Assembly: GCA_905215105.1 (NCBI GenBank) | Contig: CAJMOI010000115.1 | Span: 1 to 6,534 of the forward strand | DNA: 6,534 nucleotides | From: an uncultured bacterium | GTDB lineage: Bacteria; Bacillota; Clostridia; Oscillospirales; Acutalibacteraceae | Direction of reading: 5' to 3' | Position numbers and translations under genes: made by a program | In this document: positions 1-5,442 of the stretch, one piece after another | How the letters are laid out: each line of letters begins with the position of its first letter | Position numbering within the stretch: the first letter of the stretch is position 1 | Notes under the pieces: generated by a model | The model's database searches: none | The model's input: the letters and a program-made list of their open reading frames with translations, nothing else | Told to the model about the DNA's origin: nothing

Positions 1-481
1 GTCCGGCTGCCACAGCCGCAGCCGAACCGCCGGAAGAGCCGCCGGGGGACAAGTCAGGGTTCCGGGGATTTTTCACCGGCCCGAAAAAGGAGGTTTCCGT
101 GGAGGAGCCCATGGCGAATTCATCCATATTGGTTTTGCCCAGCAATACCGCGCCGTTTTCGGAAAGCTGTTCCCACACCGCCGCGTCATAGACCGGGCAG
201 AAGTGCTCCAGCATCCGGGAGCCGCAGGTGGCGGGCATTCCCTGTATGCACAGGTTGTCCTTTGCCGCCATGGGAATTCCCGTCAAAGCTGCGGCGGTTC
301 CTCGCTGAAACCGCTTTGCAGCCTGTGCGGCCTGCCGGAGGGCTTCGTCACCGGAAACATGGAGATATGCATTAAGGGCGGGATTTTGCGTTTCCATGGC
401 AGACAGAAAGTGACGGGTGACTTCCTGAGGGGAAAGGGCCCCGGTTTCCATTTGCCGGTGCAGACATCGAATCACACTCAC
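1..481 (-). CDS. gatA: Asp/Glu-tRNA amidotransferase subunit A, N-terminal 160 residues (runs off left edge)
   Basis: GatA is the amidase subunit of the GatCAB complex. It releases ammonia from glutamine (or asparagine), and the complex uses it to convert Glu-tRNA(Gln) to Gln-tRNA(Gln) and/or Asp-tRNA(Asn) to Asn-tRNA(Asn) in the cytoplasm. Reading the minus strand from 481 gives an open frame with amidase-signature landmarks: GIPMAAKDN at residues 68-76 (catalytic Lys74), GKTNMDEFAMGSSTE at 115-129, and PGGSSGGSAAA at 146-156 (cis-Ser149). The Lys-to-Ser spacing of 75 equals that of the S. aureus Lys79/Ser154 pair; the nucleophilic serine, expected near residue 173, lies outside the window. 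The start is a GTG at 481-479 that overlaps the gatC stop as GTGA, with AAAGGGGG at 489-496 seven bases upstream. A second in-frame GTG lies two codons later, and the first ATG is at codon 11. The overlap implies translational coupling to gatC; gatB would be expected next, beyond the edge. Confidence 0.95.
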   Translation of the reverse strand, partial: MSVIRCLHRQMETGALSPQEVTRHFLSAMETQNPALNAYLHVSGDEALRQAAQAAKRFQRGTAAALTGIPMAAKDNLCIQGMPATCGSRMLEHFCPVYDAAVWEQLSENGAVLLGKTNMDEFAMGSSTETSFFGPVKNPRNPDLSPGGSSGGSAAAVAAG

Positions 482-771
482 CGCGGTTCCCCCTTTCCGG
501 TTTCAAACAAAAACCAGCCTTTTCCCATTTCTCCCGCTTCTTCCCGTCCCATGCCGTTCAGGGCCTGACATTGGGAGAGGGAAGGCTGGTTCCGGTCCTC
601 CCGCAAACCGGCAGAAGGGCCTTCCGTCCGGCTTTCCGGACAATCGGCTTCCATCAGCCGGTCAAAAAAGCGGGTCATTTCCTCCAGCTGGGGTGTAACA
701 GTTTCCAAAAATGCCGGGTCGTCAGACAGCTTTGCCAGGGTGGCCAGTCGAACCAGTTCGGACGCTTCCAC
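478..771 (-). CDS. gatC: Asp/Glu-tRNA amidotransferase subunit C
   Basis: This is the small non-catalytic subunit of GatCAB, which wraps around GatA and GatB and stabilises the complex. With a GTG start at 771 it encodes 97 residues, close to the roughly 95 usual for GatC. The N-terminal helix (LVRLATLAKLSDD, then a helix around QLEEMTRFFDRL) and the later LREDRNQPSL segment fit the family pattern of an N-terminal helical pair followed by LR.D...PSL and a short aromatic tail (GKGWFLF). I reject the longer ATG-initiated frame from 816: its extra 15 residues resemble nothing in GatC and would read through the ribosome binding site, whereas AAAGGAGG at 779-786 lies exactly seven bases before the GTG. 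The stop overlaps the gatA start by four bases. The C-terminal half is less typical than the N-terminal half, so the assignment leans partly on the gatA neighbour. Confidence 0.88.
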   Translation of the reverse strand: MEASELVRLATLAKLSDDPAFLETVTPQLEEMTRFFDRLMEADCPESRTEGPSAGLREDRNQPSLSQCQALNGMGREEAGEMGKGWFLFETGKGEPR

Positions 772-864
772 CGAAAGCCCTCCTTTCGTTGATGGTGTAA
801 ATGAACAGTTTTGCACAAAGTGCCGGTTTAAATTTGTTGAGAAATATGGTATACTACCAATAGA
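772..864. other. mntP-gatC intergenic spacer with small dyads, no clear promoter
   Basis: This is the 93-base gap between mntP and gatC, both minus strand. It holds three short inverted repeats: TGGTA-TAC-TACCA at 847-859, GCAC-AAA-GTGC at 813-823, and a wide GCCGGTT (822-828) / AACCGGC (867-873) pair that encloses the first and reaches into the mntP stop region. None has a GC-rich stem followed by a T-run on the minus strand, so I do not call a terminator. I found no convincing -35/-10 pair for gatC; the best option (TTGGTA, 18 bases, CAAATT) is weak. gatCA may be partly read from mntP or from a weak promoter here. Confidence 0.35.
779..786 (-). promoter_or_regulatory. gatC ribosome binding site fixing a GTG start
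   Basis: On the minus strand AAAGGAGG is followed by seven bases (GCTTTCG) and then GTG at 771. This near-perfect Shine-Dalgarno lies inside the longer ATG-initiated reading frame, which is why the shorter GTG-started gatC is preferred. Confidence 0.85.
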
Positions 865-1458
865 TCAACCGGCAGAAAAGACCATATGATCAAGGAAAAT
901 TTTGATTCCAATGGCGATCAGCACAATGCCGCCGGCCAGCTCCGCTTTGGAGGAAAGGAGACATCCGAACTTTTTCCCGATAAAGACCCCGGCGGTGCAA
1001 AGGGCAAAGGTAATCAGGCCGATAATTCCTACGGAAAGCAGCATCAGGGAAACGCTGTCCGCACCCACTGCGCCGGGCAGAATAATACCGGTGGCCAGGG
1101 CATCGATGCTGGTGGCCACAGCCATCGCCAGCAGCATTTTCAAACTGATAGCATCCCGGGTTCCCGGCTGACAGCTTTCCTCGTCGTGAGAGAAGGATTC
1201 CCGCACCATCTGCCCGCCGATAATGACCAGAAGAATCAGGGCAACCCAGTGGTCAATGCTGGAAATAAAGCTTGCGCCAGCGGTGCCCACCAGCCAGCCC
1301 ACAAAGGGCATGAACGCCTGAAACAAACCAAAACAGGCCGCCATCTGCAGGGCAAAGGGGAGATTCACCTTTTTGGTAACAGCGCCGTTGGTCAGGCTGA
1401 CGGCAAAAGCATCCATGGAGAGTCCAACCGCAATCCCCGCCAGAGAGATAAAATCCAT
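865..1458 (-). CDS. mntP: Manganese efflux pump MntP
   Basis: MntP is an inner-membrane exporter that expels Mn2+ when it accumulates. The 197-residue product has the family's usual length and its internally duplicated design: LSMDAFAVS in helix 1 (Asp16) and the matching ATSIDALATG in helix 4 (Asp119), the two conserved acidic metal-pathway residues. Six hydrophobic segments are visible near residues 2-24, 37-59, 69-86, 105-128, 137-159 and 172-190. A hydrophilic loop (about 87-104, HDEESCQ) separates the two halves. FGLFQAFMPFVGW in helix 2 and KAELAGGIVLIAIGIKI near the end are also typical. The ATG at 1458 has AAAGGAG at 1468-1474, nine bases upstream. It reads from a strong promoter at 1499-1527 with a predicted leader of only about 34 bases, too short for the yybP-ykoY Mn2+ riboswitch that often controls mntP elsewhere. 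A protein repressor/activator or constitutive expression is therefore more likely (inference). Confidence 0.95.
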   Translation of the reverse strand: MDFISLAGIAVGLSMDAFAVSLTNGAVTKKVNLPFALQMAACFGLFQAFMPFVGWLVGTAGASFISSIDHWVALILLVIIGGQMVRESFSHDEESCQPGTRDAISLKMLLAMAVATSIDALATGIILPGAVGADSVSLMLLSVGIIGLITFALCTAGVFIGKKFGCLLSSKAELAGGIVLIAIGIKIFLDHMVFSAG

Positions 1459-1498
1459 GAAAAAACGCTCCTTTATCTGAAATTATGATAACCTGAAT

Positions 1499-1527
1499 AT
1501 TTTACTATTTTTGGAAGAGTGTGTCAA
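1499..1527 (-). promoter_or_regulatory. Promoter of mntP
   Basis: On the minus strand a perfect -35 TTGACA (1522-1527) is separated by 17 bases from TAAAAT (1499-1504), a sigma-A type promoter with one mismatch in twelve. Transcription should start near 1492. A short palindrome TTATGATAA (1483-1491) sits right at the predicted start and could be an operator, but it is AT-rich and short. Confidence 0.8.
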
Positions 1528-1532
1528 TTCGT

Positions 1533-1545
1533 TTCCCAGTGGGAA
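1533..1545. repeat. 13-bp perfect palindrome between divergent mntP and glpK
   Basis: TTCCCA-G-TGGGAA is an exact inverted repeat with 6-bp arms around one central base. It lies five bases upstream of the mntP -35 element and 66 bases upstream of the glpK start codon. Its size and placement suit the operator of a dimeric regulator acting on one or both divergent genes. No T-run follows it in either direction, so it is not a terminator. I do not recognise the sequence as a known operator. The rest of the glpK upstream region (1546-1599) shows a short direct repeat GAGACGA at 1568-1574 and 1577-1583 and no good promoter. Confidence 0.5.
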
Positions 1546-1611
1546 TGAGTGGAAGAACGTCAGAATAGAGACGAAAGAGACGACTGAAATGTAGGAAATG
1601 GAGGAAGCCGT

Positions 1612-3105
1612 ATGAAAATCGGACAGTACATTTTAGCGCTGGATCAGGGAACCACCAGTTCCCGGGCCATCCTGTTCAACAGTTATGGAGAAATTGTCTC
1701 GGAGGGGCAGAAGGAGTTTCCCCAGATCTATCCTCAGCCGGGCTATGTGGAGCACAACCCGGTGCAGATTCTGGAAAGCCAGCTTTTCGCCGTCCGGGAA
1801 GCCATGAACCGGGCGGAAATTTCCGTGGAGGAAATCGCCGCTATCGGCATTACCAACCAGCGGGAAACCACCGTGGCCTGGGACGCCAAAACCGGTATCC
1901 CGGTATGCAATGCCATTGTGTGGCAGTGCCGCCGAACAGCAGAGCTTTGTGAAGAGCTGAAAGCCGAGGGCTGGGAGCCCTATATCCGGGAGAAAACCGG
2001 CCTGATTATCGACGCCTATTTTGCCGGTACCAAGATGAAATGGATTCTCGACCATGTGCCGGAGGCCCGCACGCTGGCGGAAGAAGGGCGGCTTCGGTTT
2101 GGCACGGTGGACAGCTGGCTGATCTATTCCCTGACAGAGGGAGAGTGTTTTGTCACCGACGTGACCAACGCCAGCCGCACTATGCTCTTTGATATCCACC
2201 GGCTGGACTGGGACGATGGCCTTTTGGAGCGGCTGACCATTCCCCGTTCTGCTTTGCCCAAAGTGGTGGAGTCCAGCGGCGTCGTAGCCATGTGCCGCAG
2301 CAGTGTGCTTGGACGGGAAATCCCCATTGCCGGAATTGCAGGAGACCAGCACGCAGCCTTGTTTGGCCAGTGCTGCTTTGAAAAGGGAATGACCAAAAAT
2401 ACATACGGTACCGGCTGTTTTGTGTTGATGAATACGGGGGAAACGCCTGTGGAGTCCAAACACGGGCTGCTCACCACCATCGGCTGGAGCATCGGAGGAG
2501 AGGTCACTTATGCACTAGAAGGCAGTGCTTTCAATGCAGGCAGCGCCATCAACTGGCTGCGGGACGGTCTGCACCTGATTGAAAAGCCTTCCGATGCCGA
2601 CCGCATGGCGGAAAGCGTGACGGATAACGGCGGCGTGTACTTTGTCCCCGCCTTTACAGGTTTGGGTGCTCCCTATTGGGATATGTATGCACGGGGCGCA
2701 GTTTTAGGCCTGACACGGGGCGCAACGGATGCCCATTTGGCCCGGGCCGTGTTGGAGAGTATCGCTTTCGAGAGCTGGGATCTGTTCCATGCCATGGAAG
2801 AGGATGCCGGTGTGCGGATTCCTCAGCTGCGGGTAGACGGCGGCGCCAGCCGCAGCCGTTTCCTGATGCAGCTCCAGTCGGATTTGCTGGGGTGCCCCGT
2901 GTATCGCCCCGAATGTCTGGAAACCACAGCCCTGGGAGCAGCCATGCTGGCCGGGCTGGCGGTGGGCGTGTGGGAAAGCCGGGAAGAGCTTTCCGCCGTG
3001 TGGAAAACCCGCACGGTTTATGAGCCGGGAGAAGATTCCAACTGCCGCCACCAGCTGGACAAGTGGCACAAAGCCGTCAGCCGCTGCCGCAGCTGGGAGG
3101 AGTAA
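1612..3105 (+). CDS. glpK: Glycerol kinase
   Basis: This enzyme phosphorylates glycerol with ATP to sn-glycerol 3-phosphate in the cytoplasm, trapping glycerol taken up by the cell. The 497 residues match the usual 495-505. FGGY-kinase landmarks appear in order: LDQGTTSSR (10-18), TNQRETTVAWD (81-91, glycerol-binding Arg84/Glu85), DAYFAGTKMKW (134-144, Tyr136), AGDQ (243-246, catalytic base Asp245), NTYGTGCF (263-270), GVYFVPAFTGLGAPYWD (341-357) and VDGGASRSRFLMQ (408-420). GGAGG at 1600-1604 lies seven bases before the ATG. Oddities: no histidine between residues 197 and 246, so the HPr-phosphorylated His of enterococcal GlpK is absent; GDQQ reads GDQH; the usual YQ(T/S)RD reads FESWD (386-390); PYWDPYARG reads PYWDMYARG. 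No glpF, glpD or glp regulator is adjacent and no clear promoter was found. Another FGGY polyol kinase is unlikely given the glycerol-kinase-specific motifs. Confidence 0.94.
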   Translation: MKIGQYILALDQGTTSSRAILFNSYGEIVSEGQKEFPQIYPQPGYVEHNPVQILESQLFAVREAMNRAEISVEEIAAIGITNQRETTVAWDAKTGIPVCNAIVWQCRRTAELCEELKAEGWEPYIREKTGLIIDAYFAGTKMKWILDHVPEARTLAEEGRLRFGTVDSWLIYSLTEGECFVTDVTNASRTMLFDIHRLDWDDGLLERLTIPRSALPKVVESSGVVAMCRSSVLGREIPIAGIAGDQHAALFGQCCFEKGMTKNTYGTGCFVLMNTGETPVESKHGLLTTIGWSIGGEVTYALEGSAFNAGSAINWLRDGLHLIEKPSDADRMAESVTDNGGVYFVPAFTGLGAPYWDMYARGAVLGLTRGATDAHLARAVLESIAFESWDLFHAMEEDAGVRIPQLRVDGGASRSRFLMQLQSDLLGCPVYRPECLETTALGAAMLAGLAVGVWESREELSAVWKTRTVYEPGEDSNCRHQLDKWHKAVSRCRSWEE

Positions 3106-3130
3106 TGGGAAACTTTTTTCCTCTTCCATC

Positions 3131-3159
3131 TTGCGATTTTTCGGAAATTTTGATATAAT
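3131..3159 (+). promoter_or_regulatory. Promoter of hisHF
   Basis: TTGCGA (3131-3136), a 17-base spacer and a perfect TATAAT (3154-3159) with the extended TGn element (TGA at 3151-3153). Transcription should start near 3166, leaving a leader of about 48 bases before hisH. That is too short for a T-box or a classical his attenuator, and I see neither. The preceding gap after glpK contains only a weak GGAAA-CTTT-TTTCC hairpin. Confidence 0.85.
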
Positions 3160-3200
3160 TCAATTGATACTTTTTTGCTGTACCGTAATAAAGTGAGAAA

Positions 3201-3205
3201 AGGGG
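3201..3205 (+). promoter_or_regulatory. hisH ribosome binding site fixing the start
   Basis: AGGGG, within AAAAGGGG, is followed by eight bases and then ATG at 3214. An in-frame TTG at 3175 would add 13 residues that do not belong to HisH, has no Shine-Dalgarno before it, and lies only nine bases after the predicted transcription start. The ATG is therefore chosen. Confidence 0.85.
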
Positions 3206-3213
3206 CTGTCTGG

Positions 3214-3849
3214 ATGATTGCAATTATTGATTACGGAGCAGGCAACCTGCAAAGCGTTGTAAAAGCATTTGAATTTATCGGGTGTCAGGTTTCCATTGTG
3301 GACGATCCCGAAATGCTGGAGCGGGCAGAAGCGGCGGTTTTGCCCGGCGTGGGTTCCTTTGGGGATGCCATGGATTGTTTGAAAAAGCGGGGATTTGTCA
3401 ATCCCATCCGCCGGTTTATCGAGTCGGGAAAACCCTTTCTGGGAATCTGTCTGGGACTTCAGCTGCTGTTTGAATCCAGTGAAGAATCCCCCGGCGCGCA
3501 GGGACTGGGCATTTTGAAAGGCAAAGTGCTTCGGATTCCCGACGGCATGGGCCTGAAAATTCCTCATATTGGCTGGAACTCTCTGGACTTCCACGGAAAC
3601 CGCTGTATGTTGTTCCAGGGGCTGGAAGATCATCCCTATGTGTATTTTGTCCACTCCTACTATCTGCGGGCAGAGGATCTCTCCATCGTTTCCGCTACGG
3701 CGGATTATGGTGTTACCATCCATGCTTCCATTCAAAAGGGCAGTTTGTTCGCCTGTCAGTTCCACCCGGAAAAGAGCGGGTCTGCCGGTTTGCAGATGCT
3801 CCGCAATTTTGCGGCGCTGGTGCCGGGCGAGCGGATTCTGCAAAAATAA
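3214..3849 (+). CDS. hisH: Imidazole glycerol phosphate synthase, glutamine amidotransferase subunit
   Basis: HisH hydrolyses glutamine and channels the ammonia to HisF, which closes the imidazole ring in histidine biosynthesis. From the ATG at 3214 the product has 211 residues, normal for the family, and opens with the canonical MIAIIDYGAGNL. The class I amidotransferase triad is complete: Cys79 in FLGICLGLQLLFE, then His184 and Glu186 in CQFHPEKSG. PGVGSFG (44-50) forms the oxyanion-strand region, and PHIGWN (117-122) and YVYFVHSYY (142-150) are further HisH hallmarks. Its own promoter lies at 3131-3159. hisF follows after 68 bases without a terminator, so the two are probably one transcript. 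The gene normally found between them, hisA, is missing here. PdxT and other class I amidotransferases are excluded by the HisH-specific motifs and by the adjacent hisF. Confidence 0.96.
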   Translation: MIAIIDYGAGNLQSVVKAFEFIGCQVSIVDDPEMLERAEAAVLPGVGSFGDAMDCLKKRGFVNPIRRFIESGKPFLGICLGLQLLFESSEESPGAQGLGILKGKVLRIPDGMGLKIPHIGWNSLDFHGNRCMLFQGLEDHPYVYFVHSYYLRAEDLSIVSATADYGVTIHASIQKGSLFACQFHPEKSGSAGLQMLRNFAALVPGERILQK

Positions 3850-3875
3850 CAGAGATTCAGTTTTTTCAAAGTATC

Positions 3876-3892
3876 TTTCGCAATGGGCGAAA
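3876..3892 (+). other. Intercistronic stem-loop between hisH and hisF
   Basis: TTTCGC-AATGG-GCGAAA forms a perfect 6-bp stem with a 5-base loop, 26 bases after the hisH stop and 25 bases before the hisF ATG. It is followed by an A-rich stretch instead of a T-run, so it is not an intrinsic terminator on this strand. It could influence mRNA stability or the relative yield of the two subunits, or be incidental. Confidence 0.4.
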
Positions 3893-3917
3893 ACAGGAAG
3901 TATGAGGGGGAACTCTT

Positions 3918-4688
3918 ATGTATGCAAAACGAATTATACCCTGTCTGGATTTGAATAACGGCAGAGTGGTCAAAGGAACCAATTTTGTAAATCTGCGGGA
4001 TGCAGGCGACCCGGTGGAAGCTGCTATTGCCTATGATGCTGCCGGTGCGGACGAGCTGGTGCTGCTGGATATCACCGCTTCTTCTCAGGCCCGGGGCATC
4101 ATGCTGGATATTGTGGAAAAAGTCGCATCCCAGATTTTCATTCCGTTTACCGTGGGCGGCGGCATCCGCACCGTGGAGGATTTTACCATGCTTCTCCGTG
4201 CAGGTGCGGACAAGGTTTCCGTCAATTCGGCGGCGCTGCACAATCCCCAGCTGATTCAGGAAGCCGCCTACAAATTCGGCAGCCAGTGCGTGGTCTGTGC
4301 CATTGACGCAAAGCGCACCCGTAACGGCAGCTGGACGGTCTATCTCAACGGCGGCCGCGTGGATACGGGAAAAGATGCGCTGGAATGGGCAGTGGAAGCG
4401 GAAAAGCTGGGAGCCGGTGAAATTCTGCTGACCAGTATGGACTGTGACGGCGTGAAAAACGGCTATGATCTGGAGCTGACCCGGTCGGTATCCCAGCGTG
4501 TGGGAATCCCGGTCATCGCTTCCGGCGGCGCAGGACGGCTGGAACACTTTTATGATGCCTTTACCATCGGAAAGGCTGACGCGGTTCTGGCGGCTTCCCT
4601 GTTCCACTTTGGAGAAATCGCCATTCCGGAGCTGAAAAAGTATCTGGAGGGAAAGGGCATTCCCGTTCGTCATCTCCCGGAATTTTGA
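3918..4688 (+). CDS. hisF: Imidazole glycerol phosphate synthase, cyclase subunit
   Basis: HisF is the (beta/alpha)8-barrel partner of HisH. It combines ammonia with PRFAR to give imidazole glycerol phosphate and AICAR, linking histidine and purine synthesis. At 256 residues it has the standard length. Both catalytic aspartates sit at their canonical numbers, Asp11 (RIIPCLDL) and Asp130 (CAIDAKR). Other family features are KGTNFVNLRDAGDPVE (19-34), ELVLLDITAS (46-55), the phosphate-binding GGGIRT (80-85), LTSMDCDGVKNGYDLEL (171-187) and the second phosphate loop ASGGAG (201-206). It is distinguished from the paralogue HisA by KG.NF.NLRDAGDP and by LTSMD.DG. GAGGGGG at 3904-3910 lies seven bases before the ATG. 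It ends 107 bases before nrdR, with only an AT-rich imperfect hairpin and no convincing terminator. Confidence 0.97.
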   Translation: MYAKRIIPCLDLNNGRVVKGTNFVNLRDAGDPVEAAIAYDAAGADELVLLDITASSQARGIMLDIVEKVASQIFIPFTVGGGIRTVEDFTMLLRAGADKVSVNSAALHNPQLIQEAAYKFGSQCVVCAIDAKRTRNGSWTVYLNGGRVDTGKDALEWAVEAEKLGAGEILLTSMDCDGVKNGYDLELTRSVSQRVGIPVIASGGAGRLEHFYDAFTIGKADAVLAASLFHFGEIAIPELKKYLEGKGIPVRHLPEF

Positions 4689-4719
4689 CAGAAAAGGTCA
4701 TAAAAATTGAGGAACCTTC

Positions 4720-4749
4720 TTGCGGAAAGTTGTCCGTATGTGGTATAAT
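4720..4749 (+). promoter_or_regulatory. Promoter of nrdR
   Basis: TTGCGG (4720-4725), an 18-base spacer and a perfect TATAAT (4744-4749) with the extended TGG element just upstream. The start should fall near 4756, about 40 bases before the ATG. I see no NrdR-box-like repeat next to it, so autoregulation is not supported by the sequence. Confidence 0.8.
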
Positions 4750-4795
4750 TATGTAATCCGATAGACTACCGCTTGACGCAGACAGGAGGCCCGTT

Positions 4796-5305
4796 ATGAA
4801 GTGTCCATATTGCAGCTTTGACGAGAGCAAGGTGATTGATTCCCGCCCCACGGATGAAGGGGAACGCATTCGGCGCAGAAGAGAATGCCTTCGCTGCGGA
4901 AAGCGCTTTACCACCTATGAAGTGATTGAAACCGTACCGGTGGTTGTCATCAAAAAAGACAAGTCCAGAGAACCTTTTGACCGGAATAAGCTGCTCAACG
5001 GCCTTCTCCGTGCCTGTGAAAAGCGCCCGGTTCCGCTGGCCACGCTGGAAGAGCTGGTGGACGAAATTGAAGCCATGCTCCAGAATTCTCTGGACCGGGA
5101 AGTGCCTTCCAGCCGCATCGGCAGCTATGCCATGGATAAGCTGCGGGATATTGACGAAGTGGCCTATGTGCGTTTCGCCTCTGTGTACCGCCGTTTTAAA
5201 GATATCGATTCCTTCCTGGATGAACTGAGCCGGATTAAAAGCGGCCGGGAAAAGACAGAAGGTTCTGAACAGAAAAAAGAGGAAAAAACGGAAGAACAGT
5301 CCTGA
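4796..5305 (+). CDS. nrdR: Transcriptional repressor NrdR (ATP-cone, zinc ribbon)
   Basis: NrdR senses ATP/dATP and represses ribonucleotide reductase operons by binding paired NrdR boxes. The 169-residue product starts with MKCPYC and carries the N-terminal zinc ribbon with Cys3, Cys6, Cys31 and Cys34. The segment RPTDEGERIRRRREC (17-31) is the conserved family stretch next to the second Cys pair. An ATP-cone follows at about 49-139 (VVIKKDKSREPFDRNKLLNGL, with later VAYVRFASVYRRFKDIDSF). AGGAGG at 4784-4789 is six bases before the ATG. The last 22 or so residues (from about 148) form a low-complexity Lys/Glu/Ser tail beyond the ATP-cone; the family is usually 150-160 residues, so this is slightly long. 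It is a single-gene unit with its own promoter and a strong stem-loop downstream. No reductase gene is in view. Confidence 0.96.
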   Translation: MKCPYCSFDESKVIDSRPTDEGERIRRRRECLRCGKRFTTYEVIETVPVVVIKKDKSREPFDRNKLLNGLLRACEKRPVPLATLEELVDEIEAMLQNSLDREVPSSRIGSYAMDKLRDIDEVAYVRFASVYRRFKDIDSFLDELSRIKSGREKTEGSEQKKEEKTEEQS

Positions 5306-5328
5306 TTTTTTCAGGGTCAAAAACGATT

Positions 5329-5376
5329 TCCGCCAGTCTGTTGTTCAAAATGCAGACTGGCGGACTTATTTATTGT
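5329..5376 (+). terminator. Terminator after nrdR
   Basis: A perfect 12-bp GC-rich stem, TCCGCCAGTCTG (5329-5340) with CAGACTGGCGGA (5353-5364), encloses a 12-base loop and is followed by the T-rich CTTATTTATTGT. It begins 23 bases after the nrdR stop. The T-tract is interrupted and the loop is large, so termination efficiency is uncertain, but position and stem strength fit. The smaller CCTGA/TCAGG dyad overlapping the nrdR stop (5301-5315) is too weak to matter. Confidence 0.8.
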
Positions 5377-5404
5377 AAAACATGACGCTTTCCTGTCAGA
5401 CAAC

Positions 5405-5433
5405 TTGCATTTTACCAAGGAAAGTGCTATAAT
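5405..5433 (+). promoter_or_regulatory. Promoter of ilvE
   Basis: TTGCAT (5405-5410), a 17-base spacer and a perfect TATAAT (5428-5433) with an extended -10 (TGC at 5425-5427). Transcription should begin near 5440, giving a leader of about 80 bases before ilvE. Confidence 0.85.
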
Positions 5434-5442
5434 GATACATAT

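Noticed and set aside
203..568. Plus-strand open frame across the gatA/gatC junction
   Set aside because: It is antisense to conserved GatA sequence and has no family resemblance.
772..816. N-terminal extension of gatC starting at ATG 816
   Set aside because: The extra 15 residues do not resemble GatC and the extension contains a perfect Shine-Dalgarno seven bases before the GTG at 771.
886..1488. Long plus-strand open frame of about 200 residues opposite mntP
   Set aside because: It is the antisense shadow of mntP, with low-complexity Gln/Gly/His/Asn-rich composition and no recognisable domain.
1633..2463. Minus-strand open frame of about 276 residues inside glpK
   Set aside because: It lies antisense to strongly conserved glycerol kinase codons, with His/Gly/Pro-rich content typical of a shadow frame and no motif.
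3106..3127. Possible glpK terminator (GGAAA-CTTT-TTTCC)
   Set aside because: It has only five base pairs with no GC core, and the T-run is inside the stem.
3175..3213. Upstream TTG start for hisH
   Set aside because: HisH begins canonically at MIAIIDYGAGNL; the ATG at 3214 has AAAAGGGG upstream, while the TTG has no ribosome binding site.
4681..4708. Possible terminator after hisF (AATTT-TGAC / GTCA-AAATT with bulge)
   Set aside because: It is short, AT-rich and bulged, overlaps the stop codon and has no T-run.
5347..5413. Inverted repeat AAAATGCA / TGCATTTT linking the nrdR terminator loop and the ilvE -35
   Set aside because: It is AT-rich and only 8 bp over about 50 bases, and its left arm competes with the much stronger 12-bp terminator stem; probably chance.
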